Positions 36,564 through 45,270 of a DNA stretch of 64,000 nt are shown here, piece after piece (the first letter of the stretch is position 1; the number at the start of each line of letters is the position of its first letter). Origin of the DNA: an uncultured Bacteroidales bacterium (GTDB taxonomy: Bacteria; Bacteroidota; Bacteroidia; Bacteroidales; Muribaculaceae); NCBI GenBank assembly GCA_949285735.1, contig CASEAQ010000026.1, forward strand, positions 1 to 64,000, given 5' to 3'. The position numbers and the translations under genes are program-made. The notes below the pieces were generated by a model. The model made no database searches. It was given only the letters and a program-made list of their open reading frames with translations, and was not told where the DNA came from.

Positions 36564-38669
36564 TTGGAAAATCTCACTAAACTCGACATAAAATATCTGC
36601 ACGGCGTGGGCCCCAAGCGAGCCGAACTGCTTGCCCAAGAGCTTGGCATTCGCTCATATTACGACCTGCTCTATTATTTCCCCTTCCGATACGTTGACCG
36701 CAGCAAGATTCACAAGATTAGCGAGTTGCGCCAACTTTCCGAAGGGGGCGAAATGCCCTACCTGCAACTCAAGGGGCAATTTGCAGCCTTTGCCGCCCAC
36801 GGCGAGGGAGCCAAGCGCAGGCTCAACGCCCTCTTCTTCGACGGCACAGGCTCGATCGACGTGGTGTGGTTCAACAAGGTGAAATACATACAAGAAAACC
36901 TGCACACGGGCATCGACTACATCATCTTCGGCAAGCCAGCCCTCTACAACTCGCGCTTCAGCATCACCCACCCCGAGGTCGATGCCTACAAGCCGGGCAT
37001 GGAGTCGCAGGGGCTAAAAGGCGTTTACAACCTCACCGACAAGATGCGCAACCGATCCATGTCAACACGCACCATGCAGCAATTGGTGCAAAACCTGCTT
37101 GCCACGCTCAAGGAAATCGACGACCCGCTGCCACCCGACATCATCGCCCGCTACCGCTTCATTCCTCTGCGCGAGGCTCTCGTCAACATCCACACCCCCG
37201 CATCGGTGCCGATGCTGCAACGCGCCCAGTTCCGCCTGAAGTATGAAGAACTATTCTTCCTGCAACTCAACCTGCTGCGCTACTCCAAGGTACGCTCCAT
37301 GAGGCTCGGCGGACACCGCTTTGCGCGCGTGGGCGAGCACTTCAACAATTTCTACAACCACGTGCTACCATTCCCCCTCACCGGGGCGCAGAAACGGGTT
37401 ATAAAGGAAATACGCGCCGACATGGGCAGCGGACGGCAAATGAACCGCCTGCTGCAAGGCGACGTGGGGAGCGGAAAGACGCTCGTGGCACTGATGACGA
37501 TGCTGCTCGCCATCGACAACGGCTACCAAGCCTGCATAATGGCTCCCACCGAAATTCTTGCGCAACAGCACTACGAGACCATCAGCCAACTGGCATCGCA
37601 GGTGGGCGTGAAGGTGGCATTGCTCACAGGGTCAACCCCCAAGAAGTCGCGCGACATCATTCACCACGGACTGATGCAAGGCGAGATAGGCATCACTGTG
37701 GGCACCCATGCGCTCATCGAGGACAACGTGCAGTTTGCCCACCTCGGGCTCGCCGTCATCGACGAGCAACACCGCTTCGGCGTTGCCCAGCGCGCACGGC
37801 TGTGGAGCAAGAACTCCATTCCACCACACGTGCTGGTAATGACAGCGACCCCCATTCCGCGCACCCTCGCCATGACCGTTTACGGCGACCTCGACGTGTC
37901 GGTAATCGACGAACTCCCCCCCGGCAGGAAACCAGTACAGACCATATTGCGATATGACAACCACCGGCAGGAGGTTTACCGCTTCATCGGCTCGCAACTC
38001 AAGGAGGGACGGCAAGTTTACATCGTTTACCCCCTCATTCAGGAGAGCGAGAAACTCGACCTACGCAACCTCGAGGAGGGCTACGAAATCATCCGGGAGA
38101 CATTCCCCGACTACCGCGTGTGCTTCGTCCACGGCAAGATGAAACCGAGCGAGAAAGACCACCAAATGCAACTGTTCGTGAGCCGCAAAGCCCAGATAAT
38201 GGTTGCCACAACGGTAATCGAAGTGGGCGTGAACGTGCCCAACGCCACGGTGATGCTCATCGAGAACGCCGAACGCTTCGGGCTGTCGCAACTGCACCAG
38301 TTGCGCGGACGCGTGGGGCGAGGTGCCGACCGCTCGTATTGCATACTCATGTCGCACGTGAAAATCTCGGGAACAACGCGCCACCGCCTCGAAGTGATGA
38401 CGCAAACCACCGACGGCTTCGTGATTGCCGAGGAAGACATGCGGCTGCGCGGACCTGGCGACATGGAGGGCACGCAGCAAAGCGGCATCGCCTTCAACCT
38501 CCACATTGCCGACATTGCCAAGGACGGACAAATCATACAAGCCGCACGCAACGATGCCATGAGCATCATCGAAAGCGACCCCACCCTGTCGCAGCCCCAA
38601 AACACAAAATTGGCACGGCAATTGCAATTCCTCTACAGCCACCAGCAAGACTGGAGCCGCATAAGTTGA
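36564..38669 (+). CDS. recG: ATP-dependent DNA helicase RecG
   Basis: A branch-migration helicase for stalled forks and recombination intermediates. The frame starts with TTG at 36564 (MENLTKLDIKYLHGVGPKRA); there is no ATG nearby that keeps the helix-hairpin-helix start. An OB wedge domain (about 60-160) precedes the helicase core: LLQGDVGSGKTLVAL, IMAPTEILAQQHY, DEQH box AVIDEQHRFGVAQR, MTATPIPRTLA, TTVIEVGVNVPNA and QLRGRVGRGADRS. The final 35 residues form the RecG C-terminal domain. Length 701 is normal. Confidence 0.97.
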   Translation: MENLTKLDIKYLHGVGPKRAELLAQELGIRSYYDLLYYFPFRYVDRSKIHKISELRQLSEGGEMPYLQLKGQFAAFAAHGEGAKRRLNALFFDGTGSIDVVWFNKVKYIQENLHTGIDYIIFGKPALYNSRFSITHPEVDAYKPGMESQGLKGVYNLTDKMRNRSMSTRTMQQLVQNLLATLKEIDDPLPPDIIARYRFIPLREALVNIHTPASVPMLQRAQFRLKYEELFFLQLNLLRYSKVRSMRLGGHRFARVGEHFNNFYNHVLPFPLTGAQKRVIKEIRADMGSGRQMNRLLQGDVGSGKTLVALMTMLLAIDNGYQACIMAPTEILAQQHYETISQLASQVGVKVALLTGSTPKKSRDIIHHGLMQGEIGITVGTHALIEDNVQFAHLGLAVIDEQHRFGVAQRARLWSKNSIPPHVLVMTATPIPRTLAMTVYGDLDVSVIDELPPGRKPVQTILRYDNHRQEVYRFIGSQLKEGRQVYIVYPLIQESEKLDLRNLEEGYEIIRETFPDYRVCFVHGKMKPSEKDHQMQLFVSRKAQIMVATTVIEVGVNVPNATVMLIENAERFGLSQLHQLRGRVGRGADRSYCILMSHVKISGTTRHRLEVMTQTTDGFVIAEEDMRLRGPGDMEGTQQSGIAFNLHIADIAKDGQIIQAARNDAMSIIESDPTLSQPQNTKLARQLQFLYSHQQDWSRIS

Positions 38670-38984
38670 GCAGTGGGAAGGTAGGCACACACGTTTTGTT
38701 AAAATTCTATTTTTTAACAATTGAAAAGTAAAAATAAATTTCACGCAAACAAGAAAACCGCAAAATATGTTGTAAAACATAATTCTACCTAATGCGTTAT
38801 AACACAATGTATTAATACAAACTATCAGAGCAACGCTTTTTTCCTTTTAGAATATTTAACACCGAGAAAAAATCACACCCTTAAGAAAAATGCCTAAATT
38901 TGACGCACGAGAAAGCAGAATAGGTTTCTGTTAACATATCGGACATAAAAAACAAACCACCCAACCATTTAAATCGCATTTAAC
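38670..38984. other. AT-rich spacer between recG and ndk
   Basis: No open frame or terminator stem stands out in these 315 bases. The only signal is a -7 element, TAAATTTG at 38895-38902, about 83 bp before ndk on the plus strand. The remainder is AT-rich. Confidence 0.5.
38895..38902 (+). promoter_or_regulatory. -7 element of ndk
   Basis: TAAATTTG matches TAnnTTTG. The -33 region lacks TTG. It implies a leader of about 76 nt. Confidence 0.5.
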
Positions 38985-39446
38985 GTGGAAGCTACATTAG
39001 TAATTCTGAAGCCCTCGGCTATAGGCAGGGCTATTGCGGGTGAAGTGATTTCCCGCTTCGAGAAAAAAGGTCTTATAATCGCTGGTATGAAAATGATGAA
39101 CTTGACAAGTGAATTGCTTGACGAACATTATGCACACCTCATCGACCGACCATTTTTTCCTCGCATAAAGGCTTCCATGATGGCGACACCTGTGGTGGTT
39201 ATGTGTATCAAAGGCATTGATGCAGTGCAGGTAGTAAGGTCGATGACTGGTGTAACCAACGGGCGCAAAGCTGCCCCGGGCACAATTCGCGGCGACTACA
39301 GCATGAGCGGACAAGAAAACATTGTCCACGCTTCCGACTCGGTCGAAAACGCACAAATCGAACTTAACCGCTTCTTCAAGCCCGAAGAAATATTCGATTA
39401 CACACCTACTGTTTTAAACTATCTCTACGCCTCCGACGAGATTTAA
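38985..39446 (+). CDS. ndk: Nucleoside diphosphate kinase
   Basis: It balances NTP pools by phosphoryl transfer through an active-site histidine. The frame starts with GTG (MEATLVILKPSAIGRAIAG). The phospho-His is His115 in ENIVHASDSVENA, and the nucleotide site includes MTGVTNGRKAAPGTIRGDY. The 153 residues are full length for the family. Independent promoter; the M23 hydrolase follows after 51 bp. Confidence 0.97.
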   Translation: MEATLVILKPSAIGRAIAGEVISRFEKKGLIIAGMKMMNLTSELLDEHYAHLIDRPFFPRIKASMMATPVVVMCIKGIDAVQVVRSMTGVTNGRKAAPGTIRGDYSMSGQENIVHASDSVENAQIELNRFFKPEEIFDYTPTVLNYLYASDEI

Positions 39447-39497
39447 AATTCAGTCATCGAGGCGCGACAACGACTATTTTTAGACACTAAGGAAAAA

Positions 39498-40427
39498 ATG
39501 AAATTTAAAAGCGTTTTTGGTTATTTGAGCATAGGCTTGGCATTCGCAACGTTGTCATCGTTGTCAACAGCCACCGCCCAGAATCTACAATCGGTATCCA
39601 ATTATTCACAGGCTCACGAAGACTTGTTGGCATCGCAGTCGCATATCCTCGACCAGATAAAGGTGGACGAAGTTCAGGAATTTGCCAACAGGCTTTATGA
39701 AGACCTCGAACCAGAATCCGACGTGTTTTCCATTTGCTGGGAGAGCGAACACGTTGACGCATACGCTGGCTCGGGCATCGAAATCCCCGATAAACAAGAC
39801 ATCGACGTCTCAGACTACAGTATGCCTTGCACAAGCAACGTCATCACCAGCAACTATGGCTACCGCCGTCGCTTCGGCCGTATGCACAAGGGCATCGACT
39901 TGCGTGCAAAAGTGGGCGACACCATCCGCGCCGCATTCGACGGTAAAATACGCCTCACCAAGTATGAACGCCGCGGTTACGGATACTATGTGGTGATGCG
40001 ACACGAAAACGGGCTTGAAACCGTCTATGGCCACTTGTCGAGGTTTCTCGTCAAGCCCAACGACTATGTGAAAGCCGGAGACCCAATAGCATTGAGCGGA
40101 AACACCGGGCGCAGTACTGGTCCGCACCTCCACTTCGAAACTCGCTTTATGGGATATGCCATCAACCCGACGGCAATCTTCGATTTCAAGAATCAAACCA
40201 CACATACCGACGTTTACACGTTCAACAAGAACACCTACAAGCGTTCGCGCAACTACGCTCCGTCGAGCTACGCCTCTTCGGGCAAGATGTATCACAAGAT
40301 ACGCCGCGGCGACTCGCTAAGCAAGATTGCATTGCGCTACGGTACAACAGTGAGCAAACTGTGTGCCCTCAACGGCATCTCGCGCAATACCACCATCCGC
40401 GCAGGTCGAAGCCTACGCGTAAGATAA
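39498..40427 (+). CDS. M23 peptidoglycan endopeptidase with LysM
   Basis: A secreted zinc metalloprotease of 309 residues that cuts peptide cross-links in the cell wall. Signal peptide MKFKSVFGYLSIGLAFATLSSLSTATAQ. The M23 domain (about 115-225) has the zinc ligands in MHKGIDLRAKVGD and PHLHFETRF. A C-terminal LysM (about 265-308, YHKIRRGDSLSKIALRYGTT) anchors it to peptidoglycan. The order metalloprotease then LysM is common in Bacteroidetes. A strong terminator follows. Confidence 0.94.
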   Translation: MKFKSVFGYLSIGLAFATLSSLSTATAQNLQSVSNYSQAHEDLLASQSHILDQIKVDEVQEFANRLYEDLEPESDVFSICWESEHVDAYAGSGIEIPDKQDIDVSDYSMPCTSNVITSNYGYRRRFGRMHKGIDLRAKVGDTIRAAFDGKIRLTKYERRGYGYYVVMRHENGLETVYGHLSRFLVKPNDYVKAGDPIALSGNTGRSTGPHLHFETRFMGYAINPTAIFDFKNQTTHTDVYTFNKNTYKRSRNYAPSSYASSGKMYHKIRRGDSLSKIALRYGTTVSKLCALNGISRNTTIRAGRSLRVR

Positions 40428-40463
40428 AAGACCAAAAACACAACACCCATACATTTACCAACA

Positions 40464-40504
40464 GCAGCGAAACGGCACCCAACCCCGTTTCGCTGCCTTT
40501 TTTT
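40464..40504 (+). terminator. Terminator of the M23 hydrolase gene
   Basis: GCAGCGAAACGG (40464-40475) pairs perfectly with CCGTTTCGCTGC (40485-40496), followed by seven T. Confidence 0.93.
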
Positions 40505-40511
40505 CCACCCC

Positions 40512-40547
40512 CTAATTCCTAATTACTCACTCCTAATTTCCCAATTG
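40512..40547. repeat. ATTCCTAATT-family intergenic repeat
   Basis: CTAATTCCTAATTACTCACTCCTAATTTCCC-type tandem of the CCTAATT unit, directly after a terminator. Confidence 0.5.
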
Positions 40548-40588
40548 ATTTTCCCCTCCCGAATACGCCAAAATATAATAAAAACACA

Positions 40589-40596
40589 TATATTTG
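40589..40596 (+). promoter_or_regulatory. -7 element of the OmpA-like gene
   Basis: TATATTTG fits TAnnTTTG. A leader of about 135 nt would precede the ATG at 40739; nothing in it resembles a known riboswitch. Confidence 0.45.
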
Positions 40597-40738
40597 CATT
40601 ACAGTTTACGAAGTGGGCACACCACATATGTTTTTCTCCACTGCATCACTCGCAAAAGTGCCAAGACAAGCCCACCCGTATAGACTTGAAGGGAAAAAAT
40701 AGTATTTACTTTATTACTCTTTTAGGAAAACAAATATT

Positions 40739-41797
40739 ATGAATTTGAGAAAACATCTTGCAGCATTGTCATGTCTGCTGCTGCCGAGCCTCATAGCTAC
40801 GGCTCAAAACACAACAAACGGAGGAAACAGCCAATTCACCCAAAACACCTACATCTCGGCAAGCATCGGCGACACCTGGGCTTGGTCCAAGGGCATCAAC
40901 GGCAACGGATTCTTGGGCAAAATCAGCATCGGCTCGCGATTCAACGACACATCGGGCTTGCGCATCAACTTCGGCTTGGGCAAACGCGAATTTAACTTCG
41001 GGCAAACAGTCGGGTACTACTCTGTTGGAGCCGACTACACACTGAGCCTACTCAACCTCTTCGACGCATTCAACCACAACAGCCGCTTCATGCTCGACCT
41101 CAACGTGGGTGCAGCCTACAACCGTCTGCGCGACGGCGAGCACCGCAACCGCCCCTCGATAAACGTGGGCATCGGTGCCGGCTACCGCTTCGCTCCTCAC
41201 TGGGGCATATTTGCCGAAGCTGGGGCATCGGGAACCGAGTTCCGCAAAAACGGCGACCGCCAAATTGGCATCGGCATCGACCTTGCCGTAGGGCTGCGCT
41301 ACTGCTTCGGCAGAGTTGACGAGACACCCAAAGGCAACGACCAACTCGACAAGCAAATCGAATACCTCAACAGCGAAATCAACCGCCTCAACGACGAGGT
41401 AAACAAGCTGCGCCACACCATCGACTCGATGCCAAAGGTCGCTCCCGAACGTAAAATCATGATTGCACCGCAAAACGAGGCTGGCTCAATCGACATCTTC
41501 TTTGAAGAATACAGCACATTCATCGGCGAAGACCAACGCGCCAAAATAAGCGCAATTGGCAACTGGCTGAAGGAAAACAACTACAACATCTGGATTGTGG
41601 CGTTCAGCGACAACCTCAACAATGCCGACATCGACGGCAAGCTGCGCAGCGGACGCACACAGGCTATCCGCAACCTGCTCGAAACCACCTACGGAATAGC
41701 CTCCGACCGCATCACCGTGGTAAATGCCGAAGAAATGGGCTACAAAAACGTGAGCGGTTGCAATGCCAAGATACTGTTTGTCGAACCGTCAAAATAA
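40739..41797 (+). CDS. Outer membrane beta-barrel protein with C-terminal OmpA-like domain
   Basis: A 352-residue OmpA-type protein. Signal peptide MNLRKHLAALSCLLLPSLIATA, then an 8-strand-type barrel (about 35-190, ending GLRYCFG), a short coiled coil (about 200-225, LDKQIEYLNSEINRLNDEVN) and an OmpA-like domain (about 245-350) whose peptidoglycan-binding helix reads DGKLRSGRTQAIRNLL. It stands directly upstream of gldL-gldM, so it may link the outer membrane and wall around that motor; this link is inference from position. Confidence 0.85.
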   Translation: MNLRKHLAALSCLLLPSLIATAQNTTNGGNSQFTQNTYISASIGDTWAWSKGINGNGFLGKISIGSRFNDTSGLRINFGLGKREFNFGQTVGYYSVGADYTLSLLNLFDAFNHNSRFMLDLNVGAAYNRLRDGEHRNRPSINVGIGAGYRFAPHWGIFAEAGASGTEFRKNGDRQIGIGIDLAVGLRYCFGRVDETPKGNDQLDKQIEYLNSEINRLNDEVNKLRHTIDSMPKVAPERKIMIAPQNEAGSIDIFFEEYSTFIGEDQRAKISAIGNWLKENNYNIWIVAFSDNLNNADIDGKLRSGRTQAIRNLLETTYGIASDRITVVNAEEMGYKNVSGCNAKILFVEPSK

Positions 41798-41960
41798 GAC
41801 TCTTGTTTTGACTTCCTTTGTCCAATAGTTTACGTGGCGGTTTCTGTTAACCAAAACCACCAATCGAGACCGCCACAAAACTATATTCACGACACACAAA
41901 AACGACAAAACGCAATTATAAATCAACTCAAACAACAGTCACTAAGCACAAAACACACCA

Positions 41961-42485
41961 ATGAAGTTGCAACGTTTTTTGGCAAGCCGCGCAGGCAAGC
42001 GATTCTACAACCTGGCATACTGCTGGGGAGCTTGCCTCGTGATTCTGGGCGCAGTGTTCAAGATAGCGCACATGCCCTACGACAACCTTTTCTTGATGAT
42101 AGGTTTGTTCACCGAGGTTTTCATATTCTTCATATCGGGCTTCGATGTCCAAGCAAGCGAATACAAATGGGAAAAAGTGTTCCCGCAATTGCACGAAGGC
42201 GACAACACGGCAAGCGACACCCCAGATATTCCCGACCCGTCGGGCAAGCTGGCTGCACGCTATGCCGAGCAAATGGAACGCCTCGACAAAAACATCAAGC
42301 AGCTCAACGTCACCTACGAAGCACAAATCAAAAAAGTGTCAACCTGCTCAAGCTCAATCAATCCCGAAGTGTTTGCCTCGCTCGAAGCCGAAACCTTGCG
42401 CCTCACCGAGCAAGTGAAGCTGCTCAACAAGCAATACAGCCGTATGCTCGAAGCAATGAACGTAGGCAACAATAGCAATAAATAG
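41961..42485 (+). CDS. gldL: GldL/PorL, type IX secretion motor subunit
   Basis: With GldM it forms the proton-driven inner membrane motor of the type IX secretion system. The 174 residues begin with two transmembrane helices (about 16-37, NLAYCWGACLVILGAVFKIAHM, and 43-60, LFLMIGLFTEVFIFFISG). Glu52 in the second helix is the conserved acidic residue thought to be central to proton flow, and FKIAHMPYDN is the family loop between helices. The cytoplasmic C-terminal part has a predicted coiled coil (RYAEQMERLDKNIKQLN). Length is somewhat below the usual 200-plus. gldM starts 15 bp downstream; gldK and gldN are not adjacent. Confidence 0.9.
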   Translation: MKLQRFLASRAGKRFYNLAYCWGACLVILGAVFKIAHMPYDNLFLMIGLFTEVFIFFISGFDVQASEYKWEKVFPQLHEGDNTASDTPDIPDPSGKLAARYAEQMERLDKNIKQLNVTYEAQIKKVSTCSSSINPEVFASLEAETLRLTEQVKLLNKQYSRMLEAMNVGNNSNK

Positions 42486-42500
42486 CCCCATCACAGCACT

Positions 42501-43826
42501 ATGGCAAAATATGTCTTGCCCCCACGGCAGAAGATGATTAACCTGCTGTATGTCATTCTCATCGCCATGCTGGCAATAAACGTATCGTCCGATGTGCTCG
42601 TCGGCTACGACCTCATGGACAAGCAACTGCGACAACGCATAAGCGGCACCGAAAGATATATCGACACCCTGCGGCAGCAAATCGACGCTCGCCACCTCCC
42701 CTCGCTGAGCCATGCATCGGCACAACAGTACGACCGCACACGGCAGATGCAAAACTTGCTCGACAGCCTGCGCGAAGCAATCGCCCAACGTGCCGACAAC
42801 GACAAGTACCAGCCCGGCAAGCTCCACGCCCGCGACGACCTCAATGCCGTTCCCGTAGTGATGCTCTCAGCCACTGGCGGCAAGGGCAAAATGCTCAAAG
42901 ATGCCATCTCGGCATTCCGCGACAGCTCGCTGCAACTCATCGGCGACAACGCCCTCCGCGACTACATCGGCTCGTTCTTGTCGCTCGGCAGCAGCACCCG
43001 CGGCATGACGTGGGAACGCGAAACATTCTCCTACCTCTCGGCAATAGGCGGAGTAATGATGCTCAACCGCCTCGAAGAGGCTGTGGTGCAAATGTCGGCG
43101 GAAGTACAAGCCTCCCTGCTTGAGCAAGACATCGCAGGCAAAAAGACAGGCTCCGGCACCTACGTGCTGATAAACGAAAACCAGCGCATTGTTGACGACA
43201 ACGGAATGTTCGACACACCCGTAGTGTTGGTATCCCCCTCGATTACCAACACCCTGTATGCCGGCTATTCCAACACGCTCAACATCTTCTGCGCAGGAAT
43301 CCCCTACGACCAACTGCGCTTCTACACCGCCGATGGGAAAGTCGTCAGGCAAGGCGGACGTTGCATAATCACCCCTGCGCCAGGCATCACCAAGCTGTCG
43401 CTCAACGTTGGCTTCATGCGCAACGGCAAGCACGAGCACCTGTGCGACTACAAGTTCGACATCAAGCCGCTCCCCGATCCCTCGGCATACATCTCCTACC
43501 GCGCCCAGGACGGCTCCACACGTCGCTACTATGGCAGCGTTCCAATAAGCCGCAACGACCTGCAAAACATCATCAGCGTGGGTGCATACACCGGCAGAGA
43601 ACTTGGCATCAGCTACACCGTCAACAGTTTTGAAACCGTGATGATTAAAAATGGCAGCGGACAAATAACCTCGGAACACACCCGTGGCAACAAGCTATCG
43701 CAATCGCAACGGCAACAAATCTCCCAACTGGCATCGGGCGACAAGTTCTACATCACCTCGATTGTAGTCACCGCCCCCGACGGGAAAACAAGGCAAACCT
43801 CACCCATCAGCATGGTAATCCTGTAA
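42501..43826 (+). CDS. gldM: GldM/PorM, type IX secretion motor subunit
   Basis: The periplasmic shaft of the T9SS motor, anchored by a single helix. MAKYVLPPRQKMINLLYVIL with Arg9 followed by AMLAINVSSDVL is the strong PorM signature (one transmembrane helix, about 13-32). The periplasmic domains follow: a helical D1 (about 40-220), then Ig-like D2-D4. At 441 residues it is shorter than the roughly 515 of well-studied GldM. It pairs with gldL 15 bp upstream; no gldN (porN) follows, and a 32-bp inverted repeat begins 3 bp after the stop. Confidence 0.9.
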   Translation: MAKYVLPPRQKMINLLYVILIAMLAINVSSDVLVGYDLMDKQLRQRISGTERYIDTLRQQIDARHLPSLSHASAQQYDRTRQMQNLLDSLREAIAQRADNDKYQPGKLHARDDLNAVPVVMLSATGGKGKMLKDAISAFRDSSLQLIGDNALRDYIGSFLSLGSSTRGMTWERETFSYLSAIGGVMMLNRLEEAVVQMSAEVQASLLEQDIAGKKTGSGTYVLINENQRIVDDNGMFDTPVVLVSPSITNTLYAGYSNTLNIFCAGIPYDQLRFYTADGKVVRQGGRCIITPAPGITKLSLNVGFMRNGKHEHLCDYKFDIKPLPDPSAYISYRAQDGSTRRYYGSVPISRNDLQNIISVGAYTGRELGISYTVNSFETVMIKNGSGQITSEHTRGNKLSQSQRQQISQLASGDKFYITSIVVTAPDGKTRQTSPISMVIL

Positions 43827-43828
43827 TC

Positions 43829-43985
43829 AATTAGGAATTAGGAATGAGGAATTAGGAATCGTTTTTTAGTAAGCAGTTAGTTCTTGCGTGGTTTAATTTG
43901 AAGATTAAATCTATAACCTCAACCACTTCCAACTACTCCTAACTGAAAAATTTGATTCCTAATTCCTCATTCCTAATTCCTAATT
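43829..43985. repeat. Perfect 32-bp inverted repeat pair flanking a 93-bp spacer
   Basis: The left arm (43829-43860, AATTAGGAATTAGG...) is the exact reverse complement of the right arm (43954-43985, ...CCTAATTCCTAATT). The spacer 43861-43953 has no gene. The arms belong to the dispersed ATTCCTAATT family, and the structure lies between gldM and the lipid kinase gene. Confidence 0.85.
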
Positions 43986-43990
43986 ATTTG

Positions 43991-43998
43991 TAAATTTG
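43991..43998 (+). promoter_or_regulatory. -7 element of the lipid kinase gene
   Basis: TAAATTTG fits TAnnTTTG, 25 bp before the ATG and 5 bp after the right arm of the inverted repeat. Confidence 0.5.
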
Positions 43999-44023
43999 CA
44001 CCCTCAAACAACTAAAAAGGAAC

Positions 44024-44998
44024 ATGGCAGACGACAGGTTGAAACTAATGGCTATTATAAACCCCATTTCGGGCACGTCGGGCAAGGCTTCGATGCCCGA
44101 AATAATAGACCGCACAATCGACCATCGGCAATTCGACGTTGACATCAGGTTCACGCAATATGCCTCACACGCCACCGAGCTTGCCCACGAAGCCATCGAG
44201 GGGGGTTGCTACGGGGTGCTGGCTGTGGGCGGCGACGGCACCATCAACGAGGTGGCATCTGCCCTGCGCGACACCCAAGTGGCACTCGGCATAGTGCCCT
44301 GCGGCTCGGGCAACGGACTTGCCCGCCACCTCAACATACCCCTGTCGCCCGAGAAGGCAATCGCCATCATCAACCACTGCAACACCGACAGCCTCGACTA
44401 CTGTTCGGTCAACGGTCGCCCGTTCTTCTGCACCTGCGGCGTGGGATTCGACGCACTGGTGAGCGAGAAATTCGCCCAAGCCAGCCGCCGCGGACCCATC
44501 ACCTACCTGCAAAAGGCTGTCAGCGAATACCTCAAATACCGCAGCGAGGTATATAGCATCGAGACAGCCGACAAAGTCATCACCGAAAAGGCTTTCATCA
44601 TAGCATGCGGCAACGCCTCGCAATATGGCAACAACGCATTCATCGCCCCGCAGGCAAGCATGAAAGACGGGCTAATCGATGTCACCGTAATTCTGCCGTT
44701 CACCCCCATCGACACCGCCCTGATGGGCATTCTCCTGTTCACCAAGCACCTCGACCAAGACACCAACATTCACTCGTTCCGCACCAGCGAACTCACCATC
44801 CACCGCCCCAAAGCCGAAATGATGCACATCGACGGCGAACCGGTGATGATGGACGCCGACCTGCACATTCGCTGCCACAAGGGCGGCATAAAAATATTCC
44901 TGTCCAAGGAAGAACCCGACAAGAAAAACCTGTTCACCCCCATCGAAGACGGCTTCTGGTCGTTCGTCAACGCCATCCGCAACGAACTCAACATCTGA
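44024..44998 (+). CDS. Diacylglycerol kinase-family lipid kinase (YegS/DgkB type)
   Basis: It phosphorylates a lipid such as diacylglycerol at the inner membrane face. The 324 residues include INPISGTSGK near the start, the family motif AVGGDGTINEVASAL (GGDGT at 69-73), GIVPCGSGNGLARHL and, in the C-terminal domain, MKDGLIDVTVI and HIDGEPVMMDAD. It could also act on a sphingoid base, since Bacteroidetes make sphingolipids. A terminator ends the unit before the glycogen operon. Confidence 0.9.
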   Translation: MADDRLKLMAIINPISGTSGKASMPEIIDRTIDHRQFDVDIRFTQYASHATELAHEAIEGGCYGVLAVGGDGTINEVASALRDTQVALGIVPCGSGNGLARHLNIPLSPEKAIAIINHCNTDSLDYCSVNGRPFFCTCGVGFDALVSEKFAQASRRGPITYLQKAVSEYLKYRSEVYSIETADKVITEKAFIIACGNASQYGNNAFIAPQASMKDGLIDVTVILPFTPIDTALMGILLFTKHLDQDTNIHSFRTSELTIHRPKAEMMHIDGEPVMMDADLHIRCHKGGIKIFLSKEEPDKKNLFTPIEDGFWSFVNAIRNELNI

Positions 44999-45152
44999 TA
45001 TCACAGTTGTTCCACCGCACATCCTCCACACACAGCACACATGGCGGCGAAACCATCCAATACGCTCCCATACGATACACACCTGCCACACACCAACGCA
45101 CACAACACGTTCTGCAATAATATGTTTTGCAGCATATTTAGGTAAAAAAGCG

Positions 45153-45185
45153 GCATTTTGACCACACAAAAATGCATTTTTTTTT
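45153..45185 (+). terminator. Terminator after the lipid kinase gene
   Basis: GCATTTTG (45153-45160), loop ACCACA, CAAAAATGC (45167-45175), then nine T. One unpaired A in the right arm. Its T-run overlaps the -33 element of the next promoter. Confidence 0.7.
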
Positions 45186-45214
45186 GTTATTTAATAACAT
45201 ACTTAGTAATTTCG
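45184..45214 (+). promoter_or_regulatory. Promoter of the glycogen operon
   Basis: TTG (45184-45186), a 20-bp spacer, then TAATTTCG (45207-45214; one mismatch to TAnnTTTG). Leader of about 50 nt to the ATG at 45271. Confidence 0.5.
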
Positions 45215-45270
45215 TTGCTTAGAAAGAAAAATATAAATTTTACCATTATCAAACCTAAAATCTCTTATTG

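Noticed and set aside
44999-45270. Possible riboswitch or leader before the glycogen operon
   Set aside because: Only a terminator, a short CTGCAA/TTGCAG stem near 45113-45133 and a promoter are seen; nothing resembles a known aptamer.
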